From positions 1 through 36,149 of the forward strand of contig WRJO01000008.1 of NCBI GenBank assembly GCA_009778545.1: 36,149 nucleotides of DNA. Direction: 5' to 3'. A program made the position numbers and the translations under genes. Numbering within the stretch: the stretch's first letter is position 1; each line of letters opens with the position of its first letter. The stretch comes from Treponema sp. Lineage in GTDB: Bacteria > Spirochaetota > Spirochaetia > Treponematales > Breznakiellaceae. Shown piece by piece: positions 1 to 8,833 of this stretch. The notes beneath the pieces were generated by a model. It was not told the origin of the DNA. It made no database searches and saw only the letters and a program-made list of their open reading frames with translations.

Positions 1-1
1 C

Positions 2-1570
2 CAGTCCCCGATCCCCAGTCCCCAGTCCCCATTTCCCATGTACTACCTTTACGGCATTACCGGCTCGGGCAAGACCGAGGTGTTTCTGCGCGCCGCCGAA
101 CATATGCTCAAAGCGGGCAAGTCGGTGATCTACCTGGTGCCGGAAATTTCACTGACGCACCAGACGGCGCGGCTAATCGGCAAACGGTTCGGGTCCGCCG
201 CTGCGACGCTGCACTCGGCGATGAGTCCCAGCGCGAGGCTTGCCGAATGGTCGCGGATACGGCGGGGAGATGCGCCCATCGTCGTCGGGCCGAGGAGCGC
301 GGTGTTCGCGCCGGTGCGTAACCTGGGAATGATCATCATCGACGAGGAACACGACGGCTCGTACAAATCGGGCAATACCCCGCGCTACCACGCGCGTCAG
401 ACGGCAATTCGGCGCTGCTCGGTTGAGGGTGCAAAGCTCGTGATGGGATCGGCGACGCCTTCCGCCGAAGCCTGGAAGCTCATGGCGGAGGGGACGATCA
501 GGCGGCTCGACCTTTCGCAGCGCCTTTCCGGCGGAAGCCTGCCGGAGATAAAGGCGGTAAACCTTGCAAATGCCGAAGGCTGCCTGACCGAAGAACTCAA
601 AGAAGAAATTCGCATAACGGCCCGCATGGGGCGGCAGACGATACTGTTCCTCAACCGGCGGGGCTTTGCTCATTTTTTCCACTGCCCTTCCTGCGGCTGG
701 GAGCAGACCTGCCGCCGCTGCTCCGTGTCGCTGACGTGGCATAAAAGCAGGGGCAAAGCCCTCTGCCACTACTGCGGCTATTCCGAACCGCCGCCTACCG
801 CCTGCCCCAACTGCGGCTCCCTGGAAGCCGGATACCGGGGCTTCGGCACGGAAATGATCGAGGAAGAGGTGCGGCGGACGTTTCCTGATCTGCATATTCG
901 CCGCATCGACGCGGACGCCGCCGGCAAAAAAGGCATGCTCGAAGAAACCCTTGCCATGTTTAAGGGCGGCGCCATCGACGTGCTGCTGGGAACGCAGATG
1001 GTGGCAAAGGGGCTGAACTTTCCCGGCGTCCGGCTGGTGGGGGTGGTGCTCGCCGACACCGGCCTGCACCTGCCCGATTTCCGCGCCGCCGAGCGCACCT
1101 TCTCGCTGATCGTGCAGGTGGCGGGCAGGGCCGGGCGCTATTTTCCCGACGGTAAAGTTATCGTGCAGACGCTGCGCCTTGGCGACCCGGTTATCACCCG
1201 ATCCTGCGCCGTCGACGTTGAAGGCTTTTTTAAGGCGGAACTGGCGCAGCGGGAAGCGCTGCAGTTCCCCCCCTACACCCGCCTTATACGCCTGAGCGCC
1301 CGCAGCAAAGATTCCAAGCGCGTCGACGCGGCGATGAAGCGTCTCGCATCCCTCGCCGCCCCGCTGATCCCCCCCGGCGCAGACATGCTCGGACCGGCGG
1401 AATGTCCCATCGGTATAATAAACGGAAACCACCGCCGCCACCTGATCCTCCGGGGAACATCAATGGGAACGCTGCATGGAGCGGCGCGGCTTCTTCTGGA
1501 ACGCTACGAACAGGGGCGCGACGGGCGGGTGTACCTTGAAGTTGATGTTGACCCGGTTAGTTTATTATAG
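2..1570 (+). CDS. priA: Primosomal protein N' (PriA helicase), 5'-truncated by window edge
   Basis: PriA is the superfamily 2 3'-5' DNA helicase that reloads the replisome at stalled forks. Numbering from the ATG at 38, I see the Walker A GITGSGKTE at residues 6-14, the Walker B DEEH at 102-105, and the eight zinc cysteines at 216, 219, 225, 228, 243, 246, 256 and 259, followed by helicase motifs up to the ARAGR-type GRAGR region. Full PriA is about 650-750 residues; the ~150-residue N-terminal DNA-binding domain is missing here. The frame stays open from base 2 to the ATG at 38, no ribosome site precedes that ATG, and the Met lies directly at the start of the helicase core, so the gene very probably continues upstream. 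Odd point: the codons just before the core are made of a CCCCAGT-type heptamer repeat, so the linker reads Ser/Pro/Gln-rich. Whether the upstream half is intact cannot be seen. Confidence 0.93.
   Translation, partial: QSPIPSPQSPFPMYYLYGITGSGKTEVFLRAAEHMLKAGKSVIYLVPEISLTHQTARLIGKRFGSAAATLHSAMSPSARLAEWSRIRRGDAPIVVGPRSAVFAPVRNLGMIIIDEEHDGSYKSGNTPRYHARQTAIRRCSVEGAKLVMGSATPSAEAWKLMAEGTIRRLDLSQRLSGGSLPEIKAVNLANAEGCLTEELKEEIRITARMGRQTILFLNRRGFAHFFHCPSCGWEQTCRRCSVSLTWHKSRGKALCHYCGYSEPPPTACPNCGSLEAGYRGFGTEMIEEEVRRTFPDLHIRRIDADAAGKKGMLEETLAMFKGGAIDVLLGTQMVAKGLNFPGVRLVGVVLADTGLHLPDFRAAERTFSLIVQVAGRAGRYFPDGKVIVQTLRLGDPVITRSCAVDVEGFFKAELAQREALQFPPYTRLIRLSARSKDSKRVDAAMKRLASLAAPLIPPGADMLGPAECPIGIINGNHRRHLILRGTSMGTLHGAARLLLERYEQGRDGRVYLEVDVDPVSLL
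3..30. repeat. CCCCAGT-type heptamer tandem repeat, inside priA frame
   Basis: Four consecutive seven-base units fill bases 3-30 as AGTCCCC, GATCCCC, AGTCCCC, AGTCCCC, with a decayed ATTTCCC following. The same heptamer in the other orientation occurs at 33432-33463 and 35153-35184. Because seven is not a multiple of three, gain or loss of one unit would shift the priA frame. Confidence 0.85.
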
Positions 1571-1619
1571 AACGGTAATAAATTAACTTTTATTCACTAA
1601 TAATATATTAAATAGCTCA

Positions 1620-1647
1620 TTGAAATAATTTTTGATTTTGATATAAT
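1620..1647 (+). promoter_or_regulatory. Sigma-70 promoter abutting the TPR gene start
   Basis: TTGAAA at 1620-1625, a 16-base spacer and a perfect TATAAT at 1642-1647. The ATG at 1656 follows after only eight bases and no Shine-Dalgarno is present, so the transcript would begin at or within a base or two of the start codon. The surrounding 1571-1655 gap is strongly A+T-rich and otherwise empty. Confidence 0.7.
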
Positions 1648-1655
1648 AAAAACAA

Positions 1656-2366
1656 ATGAATAGGCTTGCATTTATTATTTTTCTTGTAATGGGTATGGGG
1701 TTATGGGCTGATAACATCCCTGAATGGCTGGTACCGCTCAGGGAAGCGGTGTACGAACAGCAGCTCCGCGCGGACGAGATCGCGCCGCTGTATGAAAACG
1801 CGAAGGCCGCATCGCTTACGCGCAGCAGCGGCATCGCCCAGGACCTGGCGCTTTCGCGCTGCGAGTTCTTTATGGGCAGGGCGCTGCACTTCGATGAGCG
1901 GAAGCAGGAAGCGGTCGTTCATTATAACGAAGGAATGCGGCTTGCGGAAAAAGCGCTGGAAGCGTCTCCGAGTTCCCAGGCATGGGTTTTAAGGGCGGAG
2001 AATCTTTCCCAGGCCTGCTCAATTGGGCCATGGACATACACTGCGGCAAACGGCCTTAACGTAGAAAAATTTGCCAAAAACGCGCTTGCATTTGACAGCC
2101 GCAATGCGGCAGCGCAGTTTCTCATCGCTGCGCGCTGGGTCTTTGCCCCCGCCCCCTTCCACAACCACCGCAGGGGAATCGAGATGATGAAAGAAATTCT
2201 CGACAACGGCGATCTGGAAAAAGACGATTACTTTAACGTATACTCCGCCATCGGCTACGGATACCTGCAGCAAAAAAAATACGACGACGCCCGTCCATGG
2301 CTGGAAAAATCACTCGAGGTTTATCCGACCAATAAATTTGCAGCCGGATTGCTCGAAAAAAAATAG
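1656..2366 (+). CDS. Exported TPR-like protein of unknown function
   Basis: A 236-residue protein whose first ~18 residues form a short signal peptide (Asn-Arg, then a hydrophobic stretch, then a likely cleavage after LWA). The rest is helical and looks like degenerate tetratricopeptide repeats; the clearest unit is near 197-230, with the GYGYLQQKKYDDARPWLEKS pattern. I do not recognise a named family. It is the first gene of a probable operon with the glycosyltransferase 8 bases on, so an envelope role as a scaffold or adaptor is plausible but inferred. The start is supported by the signal peptide: starting at the later Met would cut it off. The message is probably leaderless. Confidence 0.8.
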   Translation: MNRLAFIIFLVMGMGLWADNIPEWLVPLREAVYEQQLRADEIAPLYENAKAASLTRSSGIAQDLALSRCEFFMGRALHFDERKQEAVVHYNEGMRLAEKALEASPSSQAWVLRAENLSQACSIGPWTYTAANGLNVEKFAKNALAFDSRNAAAQFLIAARWVFAPAPFHNHRRGIEMMKEILDNGDLEKDDYFNVYSAIGYGYLQQKKYDDARPWLEKSLEVYPTNKFAAGLLEKK

Positions 2367-2374
2367 GGGTTTTG

Positions 2375-3523
2375 ATGCTTGAACTTCTCTATACGACACT
2401 AAGCCCCTATTATTATCCGACCCTTATTGTGGTAGCTTCGTACTTTTTTGTCCTGTCTCTGGCAAATCATTATGAAATGTGGCGCTTTACCCTGGCATCT
2501 GAAATTTTTGACGGGCCCAAGGTTTCCGTGCTTGTGCCGGCGAGGAACGAGGAGCAGAACATCGAACGCTGCGTCAATTCGCTGCGTAACCAGGTATACA
2601 AAAACTACGAGATCCTTGTGCTGGACGACAATTCCACCGACAACACCCTGGGCATTATTAACCGCATCGCCGCTTCCGACAGCCGCGTGCGGGTTTTTAG
2701 CGGCAAGACGCTTCCCGAAGACTGGTACGGCAAGCCCTTTGCCCTGCACCAGCTTACCCAGCAGGCGCAGGGGGAGATTTTTGTTTTTACCGACGCGGAC
2801 ACGATCCACACGCCTACCAGCATCGCCTGGGCGGTAACGAATTTGGAAGGGCTCAAAGCGGACCTGGTATCCGGATACATCGGACAGATTTTTCTGACAT
2901 TCGGCGAAGTAGTAACGGTTCCGCTGATGTTCTTTCTTACCGGTTTTGCCATCCCCCTGTTCATGAACCGCTTTTCAAAAGCAAACTGGTTTTCGGCGGC
3001 GATAGGCCAGTTCATCGTTGTCAGGCGAAGCGTGTTCGAAGCAATCGGAGGATGCGAGGCGTTTAAGAAAAAAACCAGCGAAGATATTTACATGAGCCGA
3101 TATATCAAAAGCAAAGGTTACAACACGCGGTTCCTCAACATCACCGAGCATGTAAAATGCCGCATGTACAAGGGTTACCGTCAGGCAGTAGAAGGCATCG
3201 GGAAAAACATTTTTGACTTTTTGGGAAAAAGTTCCATTTTGCTGTTCTTTTTGATGATCGTCGTGTTTTTCTTCCTGTTTTTCCCCTTCCCCCTTTTGTT
3301 TCTCAACATCGCTACATCCAGCCCCTGGATGATTCACATATTGATAGTCGTCGTACTGTACACCCTTTGCTGGCTGTTCATGTTCCTCGGCCAGCGGCTT
3401 AACTGGTGGTACGGGTTTCTCTGGCCGCTGATGTTTCTCAACCTTATTTACATGGCGGCGTGGTCGTGGTTCAGAACCATTTCGGGCAGGGGCTTTCTCT
3501 GGAAGGAACGGAAGGTAGGCTGA
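2375..3523 (+). CDS. Membrane-bound family 2 glycosyltransferase
   Basis: A 382-residue GT-A fold transferase. After an N-terminal membrane segment (about 11-30) comes the nucleotide-sugar domain: VSVLVPARNEE at 50-60, DDNSTD at 84-89 and the metal-binding TDAD at 139-142, with a later SEDIYMSRY that matches the ED acceptor motif. Two to three more membrane segments fill residues ~280-370. The arrangement resembles glycosyltransferases that decorate lipid carriers or carotenoids; the substrate cannot be read from sequence. I chose the ATG at 2375 over the TTG at 2372 because AGGGG at 2365-2369 is only two bases from the TTG and five from the ATG. The stop overlaps the next gene's start as TGATG, so translation of the two is probably coupled and they may act on the same lipid. 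Confidence 0.85.
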   Translation: MLELLYTTLSPYYYPTLIVVASYFFVLSLANHYEMWRFTLASEIFDGPKVSVLVPARNEEQNIERCVNSLRNQVYKNYEILVLDDNSTDNTLGIINRIAASDSRVRVFSGKTLPEDWYGKPFALHQLTQQAQGEIFVFTDADTIHTPTSIAWAVTNLEGLKADLVSGYIGQIFLTFGEVVTVPLMFFLTGFAIPLFMNRFSKANWFSAAIGQFIVVRRSVFEAIGGCEAFKKKTSEDIYMSRYIKSKGYNTRFLNITEHVKCRMYKGYRQAVEGIGKNIFDFLGKSSILLFFLMIVVFFFLFFPFPLLFLNIATSSPWMIHILIVVVLYTLCWLFMFLGQRLNWWYGFLWPLMFLNLIYMAAWSWFRTISGRGFLWKERKVG

Positions 3524-4311
3524 TGCCGTACAAGCACGGTCGGCCCGTCATCGATCTGTCGTTTTGGTTCAGGAAGGCGACGGCATGGACTTTTTACATG
3601 ACCATACCTATCGCCATGCTGATCAATTTTATGCAGCATTCAACGCGGTATAAGCACCGCTGGCGTATTTATGGCATCCGCCGCGCCATAACCGTTTCAA
3701 ACCACACTACCTTTTTTGATCCGGTAAAGATCGCCTGGCTGCCCCTGCCCCGCCTGATATATCAGACATTGATGGAGGCAACCGTAGAATTTCCCGTTTT
3801 GGGCACCTTTACGCGGCTTTTGGGCGGCGTCCCCATTCCCAGGGGCAAAACCAGCTACCGCAAGATCGCAGAAATATGCGGCAGGGCTTTCAAATACCGC
3901 CGCTACCTGCATTTTTATCCCGAAGGGGAATGTTTTTTGTACAACCAAAAGATACGGGAATTCCAGTCCGGCGCTTTCAGGCTCGCCGCCGATTTAGACA
4001 TCCCCGTCATCCCGATGGTGACGGTTTTTTCCGAGGGCCTTTTCAAACCGTGGTCGGCTTTGGGCCGTTCCCTGCCTGTAGAAACGCTGGTAATTCTCGA
4101 CCCGGTTCATCCCGCAGAATTTGTCAAGCGCGACGAAAAAGGCGAAATAACGACGGAATCGATCAGGGAATTTGCCGAGGCGGTGCGGCAAAAAATGCAG
4201 GCAGAAATCGATCGCCGAGGCGGGTCATCTGCGTTTTACCGGGGCCGCATGGATAGAATACAGGGGCTAAACGACGATAAAACCGTCGCAAAAACATTGA
4301 AATCCGATTAG
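3523..4311 (+). CDS. 1-acyl-glycerol-3-phosphate acyltransferase family protein (PlsC-like)
   Basis: A 262-residue acyltransferase that would transfer a fatty acyl chain to a lysophospholipid or glycolipid at the inner membrane. The catalytic HX4D is NHTTFFD (H61, D66), and the acceptor-binding FYPEG lies at 131-135, with the usual VPIPRGK block between them. One hydrophobic segment near 22-36 would anchor it. The frame extends upstream to 3406, but the ATG at 3523 overlaps the glycosyltransferase stop and follows GAAGG at a proper distance, so it is the likely start. It could be the true PlsC for phosphatidic acid or a paralogue that acylates the glycosyltransferase product; the overlap favours a joint pathway. 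Confidence 0.86.
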   Translation: MPYKHGRPVIDLSFWFRKATAWTFYMTIPIAMLINFMQHSTRYKHRWRIYGIRRAITVSNHTTFFDPVKIAWLPLPRLIYQTLMEATVEFPVLGTFTRLLGGVPIPRGKTSYRKIAEICGRAFKYRRYLHFYPEGECFLYNQKIREFQSGAFRLAADLDIPVIPMVTVFSEGLFKPWSALGRSLPVETLVILDPVHPAEFVKRDEKGEITTESIREFAEAVRQKMQAEIDRRGGSSAFYRGRMDRIQGLNDDKTVAKTLKSD

Positions 4312-4347
4312 ATACGCGGTATATTAATTACAGGCAGAGGAGAATCC

Positions 4348-4938
4348 ATGAAGAAAATAATTTTTATCTGTATTGTTCTTTTAACACTAACCCACAGTGT
4401 CTTCAGCCAGAGTGAAAATAAAAGCGTTACCATACAATCAAGCCCCTTTTTGTTTTTCAGCGACATTTTTTATGACAGCGACACAACGGTGTTTACCATG
4501 GACATGGAATGCCAGGTTAAAATAACCGGCTATGTGAACGTTGGGCTGGTAACGTCGATCCTTGTTGATAACCGGACATACAGCGATTCTCCGGATAAAA
4601 ATAAAATTCAGATGAATTTCCAGCCGATGTTTATCCACCGTCCGTTCGGGACGGGTATCGGCGGTTTTTATCTGGGTTTCTATCCCAATATCGGATTCCA
4701 AAGCATCACGAACAACGACGATAACCCGACTTTTTTTGAAATTGGATTTGGATTTAATTTGGGGTACAAGTGGGTTTTTGGCAGCGGCTTTACCATGCAG
4801 CTCGGCAGCGGGATTGGCAGGACATTCAGCTTCCCGGAAAACAATGCTCAAACGGTCTTTATGAATTCCGACGGAAGGATAACTTTTGGAAATACCGATA
4901 TCCATTTTGTGGATTTCAAACTGGGTTATTCATTTTAG
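4348..4938 (+). CDS. Small predicted outer-membrane beta-barrel protein
   Basis: A 196-residue exported protein with a clean signal peptide (MKKIIF..., cleavage near SVFS-QSE, residue ~20). The mature part alternates polar and hydrophobic residues in strands rich in Gly and aromatics, and ends in Phe (...LGYSF), as barrel proteins do. No family is recognised. AGAGGAGA just upstream is a strong ribosome site. It follows plsC by 36 bases and is probably cotranscribed. Its last nine bases overlap the convergent nuclease gene on the other strand. Confidence 0.78.
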   Translation: MKKIIFICIVLLTLTHSVFSQSENKSVTIQSSPFLFFSDIFYDSDTTVFTMDMECQVKITGYVNVGLVTSILVDNRTYSDSPDKNKIQMNFQPMFIHRPFGTGIGGFYLGFYPNIGFQSITNNDDNPTFFEIGFGFNLGYKWVFGSGFTMQLGSGIGRTFSFPENNAQTVFMNSDGRITFGNTDIHFVDFKLGYSF

Positions 4939-6078
4939 GCGGCATTTTAGCCGTTGGATGCGGCGTTCAAATTCGTTCCTTGCTGACGAATTGAGCGGCA
5001 ATAATTCAATACCCCGTTCCGCAAAATCAAGGGCCTGAGCCGGGTCTTTAATTAGCCGCTCGGAGTCTATCGCCAGAACGCGCAGGGCCGCCGCCCGCAC
5101 GGAAGGCGGGCCGTTTTCGCCAGCCGCTGTATGCAGCCACCCCCTGCCCTCGCCGAATTTCCCCTCCTTCATGAGCTTGGTTCCAAAGCGCAGGGAAAGC
5201 GCCTCCAGATCGAAACTGATATTTTTGGCAGCGGCTACGGGATTCCCGGCAATGCGGATCATCGCGGCAAAAATAGCGGCGAGGCCGCATATGTCCCTGC
5301 GGTTATGCTCGCAGATACCCAACAGCGGCCCTGCGTCGCCGTTTCTGAGGAACGAAAACCAGATGTCGGGAGCCATGGCGCCTGGTATGTCGCCGGTTCT
5401 GTCTATGCCCAATATGTGCGATTCGACGGTTCCCTGCGAACAGCCGGGGAGCAGCCGTTTCCAAAGCCTGCGCGCCGGGTACAAAAGGTCGGCATGGCGG
5501 TACTCCGGCGGCGCGATGCCGTTCATCAGGCAGCGGGTTGCAAGTATCTGCGAATCGAAGCTCTTGCCATTATAGCTGACCATGATACAGCCAGCGTCGC
5601 GCAAGAATTCATTTGCCAGCGCGGCGATAAAATCGTTTTCGCCGGGATAGTCCAGGAGGAGGTACTGCGTTATGTGCAAGTTGTATGGCGCGTTTTTTGA
5701 TTTGCCGCCGCCGGCTACGGCCAGCCTGCCGAAGGCCGCCAGGAAGGCAACCGTCCCCGCGCCGCCGGAAAGCCCGGTGGTTTCCAGATCAAAAAAAAGC
5801 AGATCTTCATACGCCGCCATCCCGCCGATGCCGGAAATTACGACTCCCGCGTCTTCAGGCATTGTCCGGGGCAGTTCAACGCACCTGTTATGAACAACCT
5901 CCCGGCGAAGGATCATATATCCGGCGCTTGCCCAGCCATGTTCTTTTAATGAATTACAATCCCCGGTTTCCCCTGCGGCATTGGCCGGCGCGGCGGCTTT
6001 CGGCTTTGACGGCGCTTCGGCGGCTTCCTGCCGGACAAGCTGAATCCTCCTCAATCTGTCGCGCAAATTCCCGCCCAA
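4930..6078 (-). CDS. YprB-like RNase H-fold 3'-5' exonuclease
   Basis: A 382-residue protein with a DEDD exonuclease core. FFDLETTGLSGG gives D97 and E99; NGKSFD at 170-175, D197 in HADLLY and D262 in HNRRDI supply the remaining metal ligands. This is the order seen in the Bacillus YprB ribonuclease H-like family. The C-terminal ~80 residues are helical and could form a TPR-like pair. Start: TTG at 6078 with GAGGGGG just upstream; no in-frame ATG would retain the whole N-terminus. It is the last gene of the long minus-strand run, 26 bases after comF. A TATAAT at 6092-6097 could give extra local transcription. The substrate is unknown; a role in DNA or RNA end trimming is inferred from the fold. 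Confidence 0.82.
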   Translation of the reverse strand: MGGNLRDRLRRIQLVRQEAAEAPSKPKAAAPANAAGETGDCNSLKEHGWASAGYMILRREVVHNRCVELPRTMPEDAGVVISGIGGMAAYEDLLFFDLETTGLSGGAGTVAFLAAFGRLAVAGGGKSKNAPYNLHITQYLLLDYPGENDFIAALANEFLRDAGCIMVSYNGKSFDSQILATRCLMNGIAPPEYRHADLLYPARRLWKRLLPGCSQGTVESHILGIDRTGDIPGAMAPDIWFSFLRNGDAGPLLGICEHNRRDICGLAAIFAAMIRIAGNPVAAAKNISFDLEALSLRFGTKLMKEGKFGEGRGWLHTAAGENGPPSVRAAALRVLAIDSERLIKDPAQALDFAERGIELLPLNSSARNEFERRIQRLKCRLK

Positions 6079-6104
6079 GGTGCCCCCTCTATAATTATAC
6101 CATG

Positions 6105-6869
6105 CTAATCATAAAACAGGCACAGGCCGAATACCGTTTCCGTACCGGCTTTTTTAAGGGCGGCGGCGCAAGCGTCCAGAGTGGAACCGGTGGTCATCAC
6201 ATCGTCAAGGAGAACGGCAAATTTCGGCACGTTCCGTACTGGCACGATGCGGCCCTTCAGATTGGTGCGGCGGTTTTCCAGTCCAAGCTCCTTCTGGCTC
6301 TGCGACGGCAGCCGCTTAAGGCAGCGGATCACGGGGAGGCAGCCGGATGTTTTTCCGGCCCTTTCCAGCAGCCGCGCCAAAAATTCAACCTGGTCCCATC
6401 CGTTTTCGCGCATCTTTCCCGGACGCGGCGGAACGGGCACAATGCGTGCTTCCTCAGGAATTTGCCAGCTTTCGATCTCTTCACGGATTTTTCCGGCAAA
6501 GTAATTTCCCAATGCGATGTTTTTTCTGAATTTGTACGACGTTAATAGCTTTCGGTATTTTCCCGAATAGGGAAAAAGGACTGCCGCCCTGTCATACATC
6601 CGCCCCTCCCCGTTTCTGCATGAAAGACATTGATCCTGTTCTGAAATAAGGGGCTTGCCGCAGCAGCCGCAGCACGAGCCGCTATTTCTTTCGGCAAGCA
6701 TTTGATCAATTCCGGCCATGCAGGAAACGCATAGGCCAAACCGCGATTCATCCGCGCCGGAAAGAACCGTGCCGCAGACAGAACATCCGCACGGGAAAAA
6801 ATATTCCCGAAGATAAAAAACAGTGCGCCAGACTCTGCCCGGCAGCGTATCATCAAACTTTCTCCGCAT
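6105..6869 (-). CDS. comF: ComF family phosphoribosyltransferase-like protein
   Basis: A 254-residue protein with the ComFC layout: two cysteine clusters (CGCSVCG from residue 27 with CVSC at 47-50, then CCGCCG with CLSC at 81-84) followed by a type I phosphoribosyltransferase fold with the PRPP loop LLDDVMTTGST at 220-230. In competent bacteria ComF helps bring single-stranded DNA into the cytoplasm, but the family is much wider than competence and the reaction is unproven. No other competence gene is in the window. It lies 32 bases after the Wzi-like gene and 26 before the nuclease, so a DNA-processing link with the nuclease is possible. No convincing Shine-Dalgarno is seen. Confidence 0.85.
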   Translation of the reverse strand: MRRKFDDTLPGRVWRTVFYLREYFFPCGCSVCGTVLSGADESRFGLCVSCMAGIDQMLAERNSGSCCGCCGKPLISEQDQCLSCRNGEGRMYDRAAVLFPYSGKYRKLLTSYKFRKNIALGNYFAGKIREEIESWQIPEEARIVPVPPRPGKMRENGWDQVEFLARLLERAGKTSGCLPVIRCLKRLPSQSQKELGLENRRTNLKGRIVPVRNVPKFAVLLDDVMTTGSTLDACAAALKKAGTETVFGLCLFYD

Positions 6870-6901
6870 GCACTATATATGGCGGGAAAGTGCGTTTTGC
6901 T

Positions 6902-8773
6902 TTATCGGGAAAACACTTTTACGCCGAATTTTGCGATAAAAGCGGTAGATTTTGGATACATTTCGGTGTCGATCACCGAATATGGATGCGCTTTGCCGGT
7001 AACGTTTGCATCCTCCGCTATATTGGTGAAAAATGAAACCACCAGTCCGGCTTCGCCAAACAGGGTGATGGGCAGACCGTTAAGGCTCCACTCCGCGCCA
7101 ACCTTGACAATGTTCATCCACTGGTAAGCGCCGTCCTGCAGAAAGAAGCGTTTCAGAACAAGATTGTTATCCCTGTTTTCGGGATCAAGCTCGGAGAGCA
7201 GGTTGCTTCCGTCTACGGCGCTTGGACCAAAATCGGCGCCATGCCTGATGAGCTGGTATTGCAAATGAGCGTTAATATTATTAATGGGCATTGTTTTTAG
7301 CCGGATAAGAATTTCGTCGGAATTGGGAGGCAGATAATGCCCTAAACTAACCCCGTTGTTGGTATATGCCTTTTCCATCCTGTTATCGCCATACCAGGGC
7401 AAATAATTGCGGTGGTGGGTATAGTTATACGGATTGATTCTGGTATAGCTCAACTGCAATGAAGAAAAAGACAGGAAAGGCAGCGACACATGCGCCCCCC
7501 CCTGCATCGCAAACATCTGGCGATCCAGCGTCAGGAGATCGCTGGTCAAATTCATCTCATCCACAAAAAGCGAAAACCAGATGTTTCCCAGTCCGGGATA
7601 TTGCGCTTTTAGATTTATGGTAATGGCCATGTTGTCAAATTTGCCGGTGTTGTTCTGATAAAAGAAATTATTGGTAATGGGTGAAATGTATCCCAGATCA
7701 AAACGTTTCGGCCAGATAACCGCATCAATAAAATCCAAAAAGAAATAGTTCTTGTATCTGAATTCCAGCATGGTTATTGAAAATGCATTCTGGCTGGTCC
7801 AGGGCGAAACGTAAATTCCTTCTTTATTGTAATATTCGAGCACTCCGGTAAGCGAAGCAAATCCGAACCAGGAAACGGGATTGAATTCCAATTCAATTCC
7901 CAAAAAAGGACGGGCCATTTGATTAAAAGCCAGGCTTGAGCCAAACGGCATAGAACCCCATTCGTGCGTAATCCGGCCAAGCCGCGCTATCACTTTGTTT
8001 TCCAGAAAAGAACCGGTTAATTCGGCGGGCAAATTATACCCCCCCGCAAAACTGTCCGGCCAATCTTCAAAATGGGACAGCTTGCTGAAAAAGTAAACAG
8101 ATCCGTCCCACCGTTTTTGATAGGTATAGGGAAAATGGGTCAGCGGTTCGCTAAGGATATCTATGACCCTGTTTGCATATTCAGAATCTGTTTCATCCTC
8201 TTTTGGAAAGCCTTCATAGTAGGTGTTATAGGTGCCAAGGAATCTGCGCGGGGCCTTCATCAGGCCGCCTTCGAAAATAAAATTGTACGAAACATTATGT
8301 CCCAGGTCGCCTTTCATATGGGCGCCCACCCATATTTCCGCGCCGCTGTAATTATCGCCGGAAGAATACATACCGGCAGAAACAGAGACGTCTGCGGCAA
8401 TGCCTATATCCACCGACAGCGGAGCGTCGTTTTTGCCAATGGACGTTTCATTGTAGTAGGCGCCCCTCATCCAGTCGATACCCTGTTTGGGCGCAGAAAA
8501 ATCATCGGCATATTGCTGTAAAATTTCACGCTCCGCCGCGTTTAGTTTTTTGCCGTTTTCGGCAGCAAGTATTTCGCTGATCTTTGCCAATACGGCAGAG
8601 CGCGTATAGGGCCTGATCCCCGACAGCGGCGAACACAGGCCTCTCATTTCCGCCTGTTCAAGAATATAGTACACCTGGTTTTCCAGATGCACAGAGCTGT
8701 GGTTTTGCGCAAGAAGGTTAGTGCTCAGAATTGATAATAGACAAATCAGCGTTATTGTAACTTTTGAAGACAT
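6902..8773 (-). CDS. Wzi-like outer-membrane beta-barrel protein
   Basis: A 623-residue exported protein: signal peptide at 1-22 (ending LLAQ), an N-terminal helical segment with the pattern YYILEQAEMRGLCSPLSGIR that resembles the start of capsule-assembly Wzi proteins, then ~500 residues of amphipathic strands rich in Tyr, Phe, Trp and Asn. Wzi proteins are 18-strand barrels that bind surface polysaccharide; treponemes lack a classical capsule, so the substrate here is open. The C-terminus is VFSR rather than the usual terminal Phe. GAGGGG just upstream is a good ribosome site. It follows mutS by 60 bases in the run that also encodes BamA, Skp and TamB, the machinery a barrel needs. Family assignment is moderate; outer-membrane barrel is firm. 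Confidence 0.66.
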   Translation of the reverse strand: MSSKVTITLICLLSILSTNLLAQNHSSVHLENQVYYILEQAEMRGLCSPLSGIRPYTRSAVLAKISEILAAENGKKLNAAEREILQQYADDFSAPKQGIDWMRGAYYNETSIGKNDAPLSVDIGIAADVSVSAGMYSSGDNYSGAEIWVGAHMKGDLGHNVSYNFIFEGGLMKAPRRFLGTYNTYYEGFPKEDETDSEYANRVIDILSEPLTHFPYTYQKRWDGSVYFFSKLSHFEDWPDSFAGGYNLPAELTGSFLENKVIARLGRITHEWGSMPFGSSLAFNQMARPFLGIELEFNPVSWFGFASLTGVLEYYNKEGIYVSPWTSQNAFSITMLEFRYKNYFFLDFIDAVIWPKRFDLGYISPITNNFFYQNNTGKFDNMAITINLKAQYPGLGNIWFSLFVDEMNLTSDLLTLDRQMFAMQGGAHVSLPFLSFSSLQLSYTRINPYNYTHHRNYLPWYGDNRMEKAYTNNGVSLGHYLPPNSDEILIRLKTMPINNINAHLQYQLIRHGADFGPSAVDGSNLLSELDPENRDNNLVLKRFFLQDGAYQWMNIVKVGAEWSLNGLPITLFGEAGLVVSFFTNIAEDANVTGKAHPYSVIDTEMYPKSTAFIAKFGVKVFSR

Positions 8774-8833
8774 TTTCCCCTCACATTCTTTTATATCACC
8801 GTTACCATATAAAAAAATCCCGCAAGTGTCAAT

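Noticed and set aside
173-1441. Long minus-strand open frame (422 codons) opposite priA
   Set aside because: It mirrors the strongly biased third positions of priA; the translation has no recognisable domain and is Gly/Ala/His-rich, as expected of a shadow frame.
3406-3522. Upstream extension of the acyltransferase
   Set aside because: It lies fully inside the glycosyltransferase frame and lacks homology; the ATG at 3523 with GAAGG is preferred.
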